Part shown: positions 5,447 through 14,277 of the stretch, one piece after another
How positions within the stretch are numbered: the stretch's first letter is position 1
Layout: every line of letters starts with the position of its first letter
NCBI GenBank assembly: GCA_024398515.1
Contig: JAKSIZ010000014.1
Location: forward strand, 1-46,721
Length of the DNA: 46,721 nucleotides
Direction of reading: 5' to 3'
Source: Bacteroidaceae bacterium
GTDB taxonomy: Bacteria; Bacteroidota; Bacteroidia; Bacteroidales; Bacteroidaceae
Notes under the pieces: generated by a model
What the model was told of the DNA's origin: nothing
Database searches by the model: none
Seen by the model: the letters and a program-made list of their open reading frames with translations, nothing else
Made by a program: the position numbers and the translations under genes

Positions 5447-7984
5447 ATGAAACATTTATTCAGAACAATAATCCTTGCGGTTGCAATTATGGCAATACCA
5501 AGCACGGTGTTGGCAGATATGACAGACAAGCAAATCATTGACTTCGTTCAAGAACAGGTGGCAAGTGGCTCGTCAAGACAGCAGATAGTGACAAAACTGA
5601 TGCAGAATGGCGTTGACATACAGCGCATCAGAACCTTGTACAACAAGTATCAAAGGCAGAATGGGGCAGAGTCACTCGATGCTGTTGACGTGACAGGACA
5701 GGGACTTTCGAAGAGTGACAGGCTCCGCAAGGCTAATGGAGAACAACGTCAAGCCAAGGCAAGTGACGAAAACGGGAAGATAAGTGGTCGTCTTATGGAC
5801 GGAACATGGAGAGCAAATAAGGCACATACATACAACCGTACCGATGCAGACTTTGTCGAGATGGACGATGCCATAGGCTTTATGATGCCAGATTCATTGA
5901 AGTACGTTGACGAGTATTATGACAATGATGGGCAAGGCAAGTTTAAGAGAAAGGTTTTTGGCCGCGATATATTCAACAAGAGAAACCTAACTTTTGAACC
6001 CGATATGAACATTGCCACTCCACAGACATATAGGCTTGGACCTGGTGATGTGGTCAATATTGATGTTTACGGCGCATCGTCAAATTCCCTTACAGAAACA
6101 ATTTCGCCTGACGGAACAATAACCGTTGAGGGAGTTGGGCCAATTGGGCTTAGTGGACTCACAGTGTCGCAGGCTAAATCGAAGTTGAAGTCAACGATGG
6201 GACAACGTTACAGAAACAGTAGCATAAGCATGACGGTAGGTCAGACTCGTACCATTACGGTTAATGTGATGGGCGAAGTCGTTGCCCCAGGTACATATAC
6301 TCTGTCGGCATTTGCATCTGTATTCCATGCATTGTACATGGCAGGAGGCCCAAATGATATAGGTACGCTGAGAAACATAAAGGTCTATAGAAACGGAAAA
6401 TTGCTATCTGTTGTTGACGTATATGACTATATACTGAACGGCAAACTTACTGGCGATATTCGACTTCACGAGAATGATGTCATTAGCGTTGGTACGTATG
6501 AAGCTTTGGTAAATGTCACAGGCAAGGTAAAAAGACCAATGTTCTACGAAATGAAGAAGAGCGAAAGTCTTCGCACCTTGTTAAAGTATGCCGGAAACTT
6601 TACTGGCGATGCATTTAAGAAAATGATCAAGGTTACCAGAAAGGCTGAAGGACACTACTCGATATTCGACGTGAATGAATTTGACTTTGCGTCGTTCCAT
6701 CTCGATGATGAAGATTCGGTATATGTAGATTCAATTATCCAGCGTTACAGCAATATGATTGAGGTGAAAGGTGCTGTGTTCCGTCCAGGAAAGTTCCAGT
6801 TGGGAGGAAATGTCAATAGTATCAAGGCCCTCATAACAAGTGCCGGTGGCTGTACGGAGGATGCCTTTACTGGTCGTGCTGTGTTGCACAGAAGAAAAGC
6901 TGACCGTACACTTGAGGCAATATCAGTTGATATCAAGGGAATAATGGATGGCACTGTTGCTGACATGCCTTTGCAAAATGAAGATGTCCTGTTTGTAGCA
7001 AGCATAAAGGATTATACTGAGGAAAAGACAATGACGATTCATGGTGAAGTGTTCTATCCTGGAGTGTATGAGTATGCAGAGAATACTACGATAGAGGACT
7101 TCATTCTCCAAGCAGGTGGTTTGAAATCGTCGGCATCGACAATTAAGGTAGATGTCTCACGCAGAATACAAAACAAAAATGCTTCAGAAAGTTCTTTGAA
7201 AACGGCAGAGACTTATAGTTTCTCTTTGAAAGATGGCTTCATTGTTGATGGCAACGAGTCATTCAAGTTGATGCCTTTCGATGAGGTATATGTAAGAAAA
7301 AGCCCAGGATATGCTGTTCAGCAGAATGTAAGCATTGAAGGCGAAATTCTTTTTGAAGGAACATATACACTTGCAAATAAAAACGAACGACTTAGCGACA
7401 TTATAAAAAGCGCAGGTGGACTTACAACGACAGCATACGCCAAAGGTGCGCGACTTGAAAGAAGGATGACACCTGAGGAGAAACTGCGCATGAACAGCGT
7501 AGTACAAATGGCAAGGCGTCAGAGTGGAAAGGATTCAGTCGATGTAAGCAAACTCGAAATAGGTGATACCTATTATGTAGGTATCGAACTTGATAAGGCT
7601 ATTGCTGAGCCAGGAGGCGATGCTGATATCGTATTGCGTGAAGGTGACCGAATAATTGTCCCTGAATACACCGGAACAGTAAGGGTAGAAGGCGACGTGA
7701 TGTATCCAAATACGGTAGCATATCAAAAGGGCAAGGACATATCATATTATATAAAGCAGGCTGGTGGTTATAGTAATACGGCAAAGAAAAGCCGCACATA
7801 TATAATAAATATGAACGGAACGGTTGAGAAGGTAACAAGAAATACGAAGCCAACACCAGGTTGTGAAATCGTAGTTCCAGCCAAGTCAAAGAACAAGGTG
7901 ACAACGGCAGAGATGCTTGCAATAGGCACATCAACCGCATCGCTCGCTACAATGATAGCATCAATAGCTAACTTAATAAAATAA
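5447..7984 (+). CDS. Wza-like polysaccharide export protein with multiple SLBB domains
   Basis: Outer-membrane/periplasmic export component for the polysaccharide. I choose ATG 5447 because it begins directly with a signal peptide (MKHLFRTIILAVAIMAIPSTVLA). The longer frame from 5417 overlaps the previous gene. The mature protein has an N-terminal helical segment (DKQIIDFVQEQVASGSS). A poly-export domain lies at about residues 195-270 (YRLGPGDVVNIDVYG ... SPDGTITVEGVGPI). Six SLBB-like repeats are then recognisable by V-x-G-x-V-x-x-P-G-x-Y plus AGG cores: about 275-335, 360-420, 450-510, 540-595, 645-695 and 760-810. A hydrophobic C-terminus follows. At 845 residues it is longer than E. coli Wza (about 380) but typical of the Bacteroidetes form. 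Confidence 0.9.
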   Translation: MKHLFRTIILAVAIMAIPSTVLADMTDKQIIDFVQEQVASGSSRQQIVTKLMQNGVDIQRIRTLYNKYQRQNGAESLDAVDVTGQGLSKSDRLRKANGEQRQAKASDENGKISGRLMDGTWRANKAHTYNRTDADFVEMDDAIGFMMPDSLKYVDEYYDNDGQGKFKRKVFGRDIFNKRNLTFEPDMNIATPQTYRLGPGDVVNIDVYGASSNSLTETISPDGTITVEGVGPIGLSGLTVSQAKSKLKSTMGQRYRNSSISMTVGQTRTITVNVMGEVVAPGTYTLSAFASVFHALYMAGGPNDIGTLRNIKVYRNGKLLSVVDVYDYILNGKLTGDIRLHENDVISVGTYEALVNVTGKVKRPMFYEMKKSESLRTLLKYAGNFTGDAFKKMIKVTRKAEGHYSIFDVNEFDFASFHLDDEDSVYVDSIIQRYSNMIEVKGAVFRPGKFQLGGNVNSIKALITSAGGCTEDAFTGRAVLHRRKADRTLEAISVDIKGIMDGTVADMPLQNEDVLFVASIKDYTEEKTMTIHGEVFYPGVYEYAENTTIEDFILQAGGLKSSASTIKVDVSRRIQNKNASESSLKTAETYSFSLKDGFIVDGNESFKLMPFDEVYVRKSPGYAVQQNVSIEGEILFEGTYTLANKNERLSDIIKSAGGLTTTAYAKGARLERRMTPEEKLRMNSVVQMARRQSGKDSVDVSKLEIGDTYYVGIELDKAIAEPGGDADIVLREGDRIIVPEYTGTVRVEGDVMYPNTVAYQKGKDISYYIKQAGGYSNTAKKSRTYIINMNGTVEKVTRNTKPTPGCEIVVPAKSKNKVTTAEMLAIGTSTASLATMIASIANLIK

Positions 7985-8001
7985 TATAACGTATAAGCAT
8001 C

Positions 8002-9063
8002 ATGGAAGAGAAAACTGCAACTGACATAATAGACATAGGTGCAATAATAAAAAGAATAAGGAGCAAAAAGAAACTGTTTATTCGTGTCGTAGCCATCACG
8101 TTTGTCGTTTCGTGTGCATTGATACTGTGTGTGCCGAGGTATTATGAGTGCGAGATAAAACTTGCACCAGAGATGAGCAGTAGTGATTTGGGTTCAATCG
8201 GTTCACTTGCAAGTTCTTTCGGTGTAAACCTCGATGATGCCATGGGTAATTCTGAGGATGCCATTGGACCGGATCTTTATCCAGACTTGTTGCAGACAAA
8301 GGACTTCCAGGTAAAGATGTTCCCGATGAGAGTACGTTCATTGGACGGAAGTATTGACACGGATTACTATACTTATCTGAGTAAGATGCAGAAATCTGCA
8401 TTTTGGATGAAGTGGTTAAACGCAATAAAGAAACTCTTTATATCTCCAGAACCAGAACTACCTTCAAGCAAAAGAAAAGGCAATGAAGTTGATCCGTTCC
8501 GCCTTACGAAACGCCAGTTTGCAGTTGCAAGCAAGATAGGAAACAAGATAAAATGCAGCATTGACAAGAAGACATACGTCATATCTATAATGGTAGAAGA
8601 CCAAGATGCCCTTATTTGTGCAACTGTTGCCGATTCTGTTGCACAGCGTTTACAAGCCTTTATCACAGAATATAGAACAAAAAAAGCCCGCAACGACTTG
8701 GAATATGCCAAGAAACTTAATGCCGAGGCAAAGCGCAGTTACATTAAGGCGCAGAGGGTTTATGCCACATATTGCGATGAAAACATGGATGTTGTGCTTC
8801 AGTCATACAAGTCGCAAATGGAAGCTTTGGAGAATGAACTCCAACTGAAATACAACAACTACAATGCTACGGCAACACAATTGCAGATGGCAATGGCGAA
8901 GGTCCAGGAGAAGACACCTGCGTTCACAATAATGCAAGGTGCATCTGTTCCAATCAAACCTACTGGTCCAAAGCGAATGATTTTTGTGGCAGGTATGATG
9001 CTACTGTCGTTTATCGCAACTGCATTCTGGACAGTTAAGGACTTGCTATTTGCAAAGTTTTGA
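8002..9063 (+). CDS. Wzz-type chain-length determinant / co-polymerase
   Basis: Predicted inner-membrane protein that sets polymer length and couples the polymerase to the export channel. Seen in 353 residues: an N-terminal cytoplasmic segment with IDIGAIIKRIRSKKK, a first membrane helix at about 25-43, and the Wzz-like CVPRYYECEIKLAPE after it. A periplasmic domain with coiled coil follows at about 225-300 (AEAKRSYIKAQRVYATYCDEN), then a proline-containing IKPTGPKRMIF before the second helix at about 325-345. No tyrosine-kinase domain is attached. It lies 17 bases after the export gene. Confidence 0.85.
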   Translation: MEEKTATDIIDIGAIIKRIRSKKKLFIRVVAITFVVSCALILCVPRYYECEIKLAPEMSSSDLGSIGSLASSFGVNLDDAMGNSEDAIGPDLYPDLLQTKDFQVKMFPMRVRSLDGSIDTDYYTYLSKMQKSAFWMKWLNAIKKLFISPEPELPSSKRKGNEVDPFRLTKRQFAVASKIGNKIKCSIDKKTYVISIMVEDQDALICATVADSVAQRLQAFITEYRTKKARNDLEYAKKLNAEAKRSYIKAQRVYATYCDENMDVVLQSYKSQMEALENELQLKYNNYNATATQLQMAMAKVQEKTPAFTIMQGASVPIKPTGPKRMIFVAGMMLLSFIATAFWTVKDLLFAKF

Positions 9064-9079
9064 ATTATAAGTTAGTTGA

Positions 9080-10606
9080 ATGAAGGGTGATTCTGCCAAA
9101 AGGGCGTTAGTAAATACGATTGCTCAATACACAAGAGCAATAATAAATATATTCCTCTCATTTTATTCTACAAGACTCATTCTTGAGGCTTTGGGACAAG
9201 ATGATTACGGAATATATTCCCTTGTTGCAGGCGTTGTCGCCATGTTGGCTTATATCACCAATGCGTTAGTCACCACTACCCAACGCTATCTCTCGTTCTA
9301 TTTTGGCAAAAAGGATTTCGATTACCTGAAGAAGATATTTACTAATAGTATCTTCATACACTTGTGCTTTGCAGTGTTGATATGCGTCATATTGCTTGCA
9401 ATGACCAATTGGTTAATCTATGATTACTTTGTCATTCCTGTCGGACGGGATCGTGCAGCAGAGTTTGTATATGTTATGGCGGTTGCCATGCTCTTCTTCA
9501 CCGTCATGGCGGCACCGTTCAAGGCTCTTTTTATATCCCGTGAAAACATTGTCTATATCTCAATCATCGAGGTTTGTGATGGCATATTGAAGTTTGTGTT
9601 GGCTTTATATCTTCTCCATTCCGACATGGACAAACTCATACTTTATGCCGTCATGATGACTTTCATACAAGTATTTACATTCGTAGCCTTTGCAATCTAC
9701 GGCAAATATAAATACGAAGAATGTCGTCTGCTCATATATTTCAAGGATATAGAACGGTCATGTATCAGACAATTGCTTTCGTTTGCAGGCTGGACTCTTT
9801 ACAGCACAGGTTGTGTTGTAGGGCGTATGCAAGGCTTTGCCATAGTGCTGAACCGTTTCTTTGGAATCATATTCAATGCGGCATACGGCATTGCACAACA
9901 GGTGACAGGTGCAATCCTCTTCTTGTCTTTAGCTATAATAAATGCAATAAGTCCTCAGATTATCAAGGCTGAGGGAAGCAATAACCGCGAAGAAATGTTG
10001 CGTCTTTCCGAGGTGATGAGCAAATACTCTTTCCTCATTCTCTCAATGATAGGCATTCCGCTAATGATAGAAATGCCGGAAATTTTGCGTATTTGGCTTA
10101 AAGACATCCCTGATGCAGCCATCTCTTTCTGCCGTTTCATAGTCCTCGCATCATTATGCGACCAAATTACGATTGGTTTGGGTACTGCAGTTCAGGCAAG
10201 AGGGAAGATAAGAGGTTACTCTTTGGTAGTTTATTCTATAAAATTACTGACCATTCCTGCCATGTGCCTTGCCCTGTATCTTGGCACAGACGTTCACACT
10301 ACATTGTGGCTATATGTGATTTTTGAAGTTATCAGTGCTTTGTGCCGAATGGTATTTGCAAAGTACATTACGGGCTTGAAGATACGGCATTTCGTAAAGA
10401 ATGTCATAATCCCTGCAATTCTGCCGACTTGTGTAATAGCTCTTGTAGGTATTGCTATCGTATATAGCATGGACTTTCCATTCCGTTTCCTCTTGACTTT
10501 ATTCGTATGTGTTGTTATTGATGCACTTGTCATTTGGTTCTTTGCTTTGAATACGAATGAGAAAACAATTGCAATACAGTTGTCCCGAAAGTTCATAAAG
10601 CGATAA
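9080..10606 (+). CDS. Wzx-type oligosaccharide flippase
   Basis: A 508-residue polytopic membrane protein of the MATE/MVF-type polysaccharide transporter superfamily. It is predicted to flip the lipid-linked repeat unit across the inner membrane. The N-terminus KRALVNTIAQYTRAIINIFLS followed by STRLILEALGQDDYGIYSLV is the usual start of this group. About 12-14 hydrophobic segments run to the end. It lies 16 bases after the Wzz gene and 2 bases before the polymerase gene, so it is part of the same operon. Substrate unknown. Confidence 0.9.
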   Translation: MKGDSAKRALVNTIAQYTRAIINIFLSFYSTRLILEALGQDDYGIYSLVAGVVAMLAYITNALVTTTQRYLSFYFGKKDFDYLKKIFTNSIFIHLCFAVLICVILLAMTNWLIYDYFVIPVGRDRAAEFVYVMAVAMLFFTVMAAPFKALFISRENIVYISIIEVCDGILKFVLALYLLHSDMDKLILYAVMMTFIQVFTFVAFAIYGKYKYEECRLLIYFKDIERSCIRQLLSFAGWTLYSTGCVVGRMQGFAIVLNRFFGIIFNAAYGIAQQVTGAILFLSLAIINAISPQIIKAEGSNNREEMLRLSEVMSKYSFLILSMIGIPLMIEMPEILRIWLKDIPDAAISFCRFIVLASLCDQITIGLGTAVQARGKIRGYSLVVYSIKLLTIPAMCLALYLGTDVHTTLWLYVIFEVISALCRMVFAKYITGLKIRHFVKNVIIPAILPTCVIALVGIAIVYSMDFPFRFLLTLFVCVVIDALVIWFFALNTNEKTIAIQLSRKFIKR

Positions 10607-10608
10607 AA

Positions 10609-11778
10609 ATGACGTTGAAGATTGACCTAAAGAAACTGACTTTCCTTCCATTCTGCATGTTGTTCGTGCTGGTTTGCGAGATTTCTTTAGCCTTCGCAGG
10701 CATGGATGGCAAGCAAATGCTTTCCTATGCATTGCTGGCTTTGGTCATTGCAGATTTCTTTGTTATTACGTATTTATATGCGCGGGCACACACTGCAACT
10801 AACTTCTCCATGCTTGTCTTTCTGTTTTTGATACTGCTTCTTGTCTTTACTGTCATTGGTGGTAACGACTTGAAAGGGGCTGTGTTTGTCTTCTTTGAAG
10901 TGACTTCGCTTATTATGATTGTCGATTATTATCGCGACAATATGAAGATGATTGTCATTGCTTGCACGGTTGCGTTCTCGTTTTGCATATATTATAACTT
11001 CTATTATCTCATCACAAACCCTTCCTGGATTGTCGTTGCCGACAAGGACAATGCCGGTTATCCTCTTGGCGGTAACTATAATCAGTTCGGTTGCCGAATG
11101 CTTTGCGCAATGATATCGAACATTATCTGCTTGAAATTCTCCAAGAAATGGCTGCTTAATTTCATTCCGCTTGTGCTGGTTTGTGTTGTTTCTTTGGGCA
11201 TTGTGGCATCAATGACAAGCTTGAGTTGCATTGTATTATTCCTTATTATATATATGATTCCATCGCGATCGATTAAAAAAATCGCCATCATCACCATTAT
11301 TTCTATTACTTTACTTTTCCAATTTACTATTGTTTTCAACGGTAATGGCATTGAAAACAATAAAACTGCACGATATATTGTAGAGGATGTCTTAGGCAAA
11401 GACATCACTTTTACCAAACGAACCGAGAAGTGGGACACGGGTATGAAAGCCTTTTTCCGCTCTCCGTTCATCGGTCATGGGCAAGTTGATACCGATTGGT
11501 ATCAGGCAAATATGGTCGTAAAAGGCATCGGTCCGCACAATTTCTTTGTCAATCTTCTTATCAATGGTGGACTCATTCTTATGGCTGTGTTCATTTTTTT
11601 GACTTATATAGTTCTGCGAAAGATACCTCGACCCACTGACTCAACAATGCAAAACATACTTCTGAGCATCGCCATTCTTTTCACAATGATGCTTATGGAG
11701 GTCTATGCTTACTTCTTTGTGCTCTATCTTTTCATACTTATATACTACTACGGCAACATTAAAAAGTCATTCAAATGA
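10609..11778 (+). CDS. Wzy-like O-antigen / exopolysaccharide polymerase
   Basis: A 389-residue membrane protein with about ten hydrophobic helices. A large soluble loop near residues 245-305 contains RTEKWDTGMKAFFRSPFIGHG and GIGPHNFFVNLLINGGL. The GHG ... HNFFVN pattern is the C-terminal signature of the Wzy/WaaL O-antigen ligase superfamily. With a flippase just upstream and glycosyltransferases downstream, polymerase is the most likely role. A ligase cannot be excluded from sequence. It overlaps the next gene by 4 bases (ATGA). Confidence 0.8.
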   Translation: MTLKIDLKKLTFLPFCMLFVLVCEISLAFAGMDGKQMLSYALLALVIADFFVITYLYARAHTATNFSMLVFLFLILLLVFTVIGGNDLKGAVFVFFEVTSLIMIVDYYRDNMKMIVIACTVAFSFCIYYNFYYLITNPSWIVVADKDNAGYPLGGNYNQFGCRMLCAMISNIICLKFSKKWLLNFIPLVLVCVVSLGIVASMTSLSCIVLFLIIYMIPSRSIKKIAIITIISITLLFQFTIVFNGNGIENNKTARYIVEDVLGKDITFTKRTEKWDTGMKAFFRSPFIGHGQVDTDWYQANMVVKGIGPHNFFVNLLINGGLILMAVFIFLTYIVLRKIPRPTDSTMQNILLSIAILFTMMLMEVYAYFFVLYLFILIYYYGNIKKSFK

Positions 11779-12953
11779 GAGTATTGTATATCCTTAATAG
11801 TACGGATAATCTTGGCGGAGCAACCAAATCTTTCAAGAACATGCTCTATGGACTGCAGGCAAAAGGTGTGGTTCCGACGGTTGTTGTACCCGATATGAAT
11901 GGCGTTGCTGCAGAGCTGAAAGAGAAGGGTATAGACGTTTTTCCTCTTACTTTCCGCCCTCAAACCTATACGTATCTGCGCGTACCGATTGATTATTTGC
12001 TGTTCATCCCCCGCATGATTGCGCGCTTCATTGTCAACCATCGTGCGGTGAAACAACTCGCGGCATACGCTGAACAGCACAAAATCGACCTTGTTCATAC
12101 CAATGTAAGCATCATTGGAATCGGCACGGACCTTGGCAAAAAGGCTGGACTTCCTCATATAATTCACTTCCGTGAATATGCTGATAAGGACTTCGACTTC
12201 CATTATTTCCCGACAAAACGTTCGTTTTATTCGCGTCTCAAGAGGTTAAAAACCTACTCAATCTGCATTACAAAAGACATACAACGATACCACAACTTGA
12301 CGGAAAAGAGCCTTGTCGTCTATAACGGCATCGCTTCCCGACAGGAAAAACTATCGGTTTCATCGAAGGAAAACTATCTTCTCTTTGTCGGACGCATCGA
12401 ACCTGCAAAGGGTTTGCTTGAGGTCTTGCAGGCTTACGCCACCTATCGCAAATGCGTTGTTGACCCTCTGCCGTTGCGCGTAGCAGGCGGTGTGTTGGAC
12501 GAAAACTACAATCGCGAAGTGCAAAACTTCTGCAAAACTAACGGCATTGAAAGTTTTGTCGAATTCCTCGGACAGCGTTCCGATGTGTTCTGTCTCATGC
12601 AAAAGTCACGTGCAATAGTCATTGCATCGCGTTTCGAAGCCTTTGGACGTTGCATGGCTGAGGCTATGTTTGCCGGATGTTTAGTCATTGGACGTGACAC
12701 AGGAGGCACTCATGAACAGTTCGACAACGCACGTGAGATGCTTGGACACGACGTAGGATTGCGTTACAACACCGTTGAACAACTCACTCAACAGTTGCTG
12801 ATTGCGTCGTCGATGCCCCAAGAAGCGTACGGCTCATACGTCAACGATGCCTTCCGCGTGGTAAACGATTTATATACAAACGAGCAAAATATCGAGCGCA
12901 TTTTTGCGTTCTATAATCAAATACTTCACACAGACAGCGATGGAGATAATTAG
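11775..12953 (+). CDS. Glycosyltransferase family 4
   Basis: A GT-B fold enzyme predicted to add a sugar to the lipid-linked repeat unit. The N-terminal acceptor half begins MRVLYILNSTDNLGGATKSF (glycine loop). The C-terminal half shows LLFVGRIEPAKGLLEVLQAY and EAFGRCMAEAMFAGCLVIG followed by DTGGTHEQ, the donor-binding E-x7-E region of family GT4. Length 392 is normal. It starts inside the stop of the polymerase gene (ATGA), so translation is probably coupled. Its 3' end overlaps the acyltransferase start at 12940. Donor and linkage unknown. Confidence 0.88.
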   Translation: MRVLYILNSTDNLGGATKSFKNMLYGLQAKGVVPTVVVPDMNGVAAELKEKGIDVFPLTFRPQTYTYLRVPIDYLLFIPRMIARFIVNHRAVKQLAAYAEQHKIDLVHTNVSIIGIGTDLGKKAGLPHIIHFREYADKDFDFHYFPTKRSFYSRLKRLKTYSICITKDIQRYHNLTEKSLVVYNGIASRQEKLSVSSKENYLLFVGRIEPAKGLLEVLQAYATYRKCVVDPLPLRVAGGVLDENYNREVQNFCKTNGIESFVEFLGQRSDVFCLMQKSRAIVIASRFEAFGRCMAEAMFAGCLVIGRDTGGTHEQFDNAREMLGHDVGLRYNTVEQLTQQLLIASSMPQEAYGSYVNDAFRVVNDLYTNEQNIERIFAFYNQILHTDSDGDN

Positions 12954-13503
12954 AAAAATCATTAACCATGCCTATACGCTCTGCGTAAAAGGTGCTTTCA
13001 ATCGGTTCGGCAAAGGCAGCCTCATCGACTGGCGGCTCGAACGGTTCGTCGGAGCAAAGCATATCAGCATAGGCAATGACACTGTGGTGCACGAATACTC
13101 ACGGCTTATGACTAACTGCCTCATCGAAGGTGTTACGCCGGAACTCGTTATTGGCAGCGACTGCAACATCGGTTCGCGTGCCATGATAACCGCATGTCGG
13201 AGCATCGTCATAGGCGACCATCTGCTGACAGGAAGCAATGTGCTGATAACCGACAATGCCCACGGCGCATCAACCTATGAGCAGATGCAATTGCCGCCAT
13301 TACAGCGGCCAACCACTTCGAAGGGTGGGGTGCGCATCGGCAAAAACGTGTGGATTGGCAATAATGCCTGTATCATGCCTGGCGTGACGATTGGCGACGG
13401 TGTGATTGTTGCAGCAAACAGTGTGGTGACAAAGGATATTCCGCCGTACTCGGTCGCTGCAGGAGTGCCGGCAAAAGTAGTTAAATCATGTAATCAACAA
13501 TAA
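12940..13503 (+). CDS. Hexapeptide-repeat (left-handed beta-helix) acyltransferase
   Basis: Probably O-acetylates the polysaccharide or a precursor. I prefer ATG 12940 (MEIIRKIINHAY) to the longer frame from 12904; it overlaps the previous gene by 14 bases. Hexapeptide turns run through the protein, for example IGSDCNIGSRAMITACRSIV, IGDHLLTGSNVLI and VRIGKNVWIGNNACIMPG followed by VTIGDGVIVAANSVVTKDI and PPYSVAAGVPAKVVK. The catalytic-type His sits in TDNAHGAS. This is the usual layout of CapG/WcaF/LacA-type acetyltransferases. Acetyl-CoA as donor is inferred from the family. Confidence 0.85.
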   Translation: MEIIRKIINHAYTLCVKGAFNRFGKGSLIDWRLERFVGAKHISIGNDTVVHEYSRLMTNCLIEGVTPELVIGSDCNIGSRAMITACRSIVIGDHLLTGSNVLITDNAHGASTYEQMQLPPLQRPTTSKGGVRIGKNVWIGNNACIMPGVTIGDGVIVAANSVVTKDIPPYSVAAGVPAKVVKSCNQQ

Positions 13504-13561
13504 TAATTATGCACATCGAACGATTGCGTTTCCATACGCGAACGTATGCATCTCTGCACAC

Positions 13562-13656
13562 GAACGCTTAAGTCGAAAAAAAGTTGTACAACTTTCATCT
13601 GAAAGTTGTACAACTTTCGCGCGAAAGTTGTACAACTTTTTTTCGACTTAAACGCA
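13562..13656. repeat. Triple-palindrome repeat, copy A (symmetric form)
   Basis: Three perfect AAAGTTGTACAACTTT palindromes lie at 13580-13595, 13602-13617 and 13624-13639. They are spaced by 6-base linkers (CATCTG, CGCGCG), an exact 22-base period. The whole is flanked by inverted arms TTAAGTCGAAAA / TTTTCGACTTAA. Unlike the other four copies it lacks the ACCCCTCTAC...GGGGGT end. It fills the gap between the two acyltransferase genes, and no gene is seen in 13504-13723. Confidence 0.9.
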
Positions 13657-13723
13657 CGCCTTTAGAAACGCATTCGGACAACTGCCCGACAGCATAGCAA
13701 GAGACATAAAAAATATAACAAAG

Positions 13724-14269
13724 ATGAACGATTCAATTATAAGAAAACTCATGCGATACCTTTGCCTCATCCTGTACGTAGGCTTCGCACAGTGGCTGCC
13801 CGTAAGTTACTTCCCAGTACTCGGCCGACCGAGCCGTTGGCTGCGAGGAGTGCTATGCCGGCGCATATTCATGCAGTGCGGATCGCCAATCAACGTTGAG
13901 CGACGAGCAAAATTTGGCAAAGGCTTCCACATCTGCTTGGGCAATCATTCGTGTCTCGGCATCAACTGCTACGTGCCCGAGGACACAGTAATAGGCAACA
14001 ACGTAATGATGGGACCAGACGTCTATATACTTCCGCAAAACCATAATTTCAGCCGCACCGACATACCAATGGGCGCACAAGGCATGGAACCAAGCCGACA
14101 AACCGTCATTGGCAACGATGTGTGGATTGGTCGCGAAGTGACAATGACACCAGGTCGTACCATTCAGGACGGCACCATCATCGGTGCATGTTGCCTCCTC
14201 TGCAAGGACTTTCCGCCGTATTCAATCGTTGGAGGCAACCCGTCGAAACTGATTCGTTCACGTAAATAA
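13724..14269 (+). CDS. Second hexapeptide-repeat acyltransferase
   Basis: A 181-residue protein with a hydrophobic N-terminal segment (about 12-30) followed by a left-handed beta-helix: FGKGFHICLGNHSCLGINCY, IGNNVMMGPDVYILPQNHNF, IGNDVWIGREVTMTPGRTI and PPYSIVGGNPSKLIRS. The His in LPQNHNF is in the position of the catalytic His of WcaB/WcaF-like acetyltransferases. It lies behind repeat copy A and 8 bases before the GH99-like gene. Probably an O-acetyltransferase acting on the exopolysaccharide. Confidence 0.85.
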   Translation: MNDSIIRKLMRYLCLILYVGFAQWLPVSYFPVLGRPSRWLRGVLCRRIFMQCGSPINVERRAKFGKGFHICLGNHSCLGINCYVPEDTVIGNNVMMGPDVYILPQNHNFSRTDIPMGAQGMEPSRQTVIGNDVWIGREVTMTPGRTIQDGTIIGACCLLCKDFPPYSIVGGNPSKLIRSRK

Positions 14270-14277
14270 TACAAGAT

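Noticed and set aside
11748-12203. 151-codon - strand frame opposite the GT4 gene
   Set aside because: A shadow of the GT4 coding sequence with no family features.
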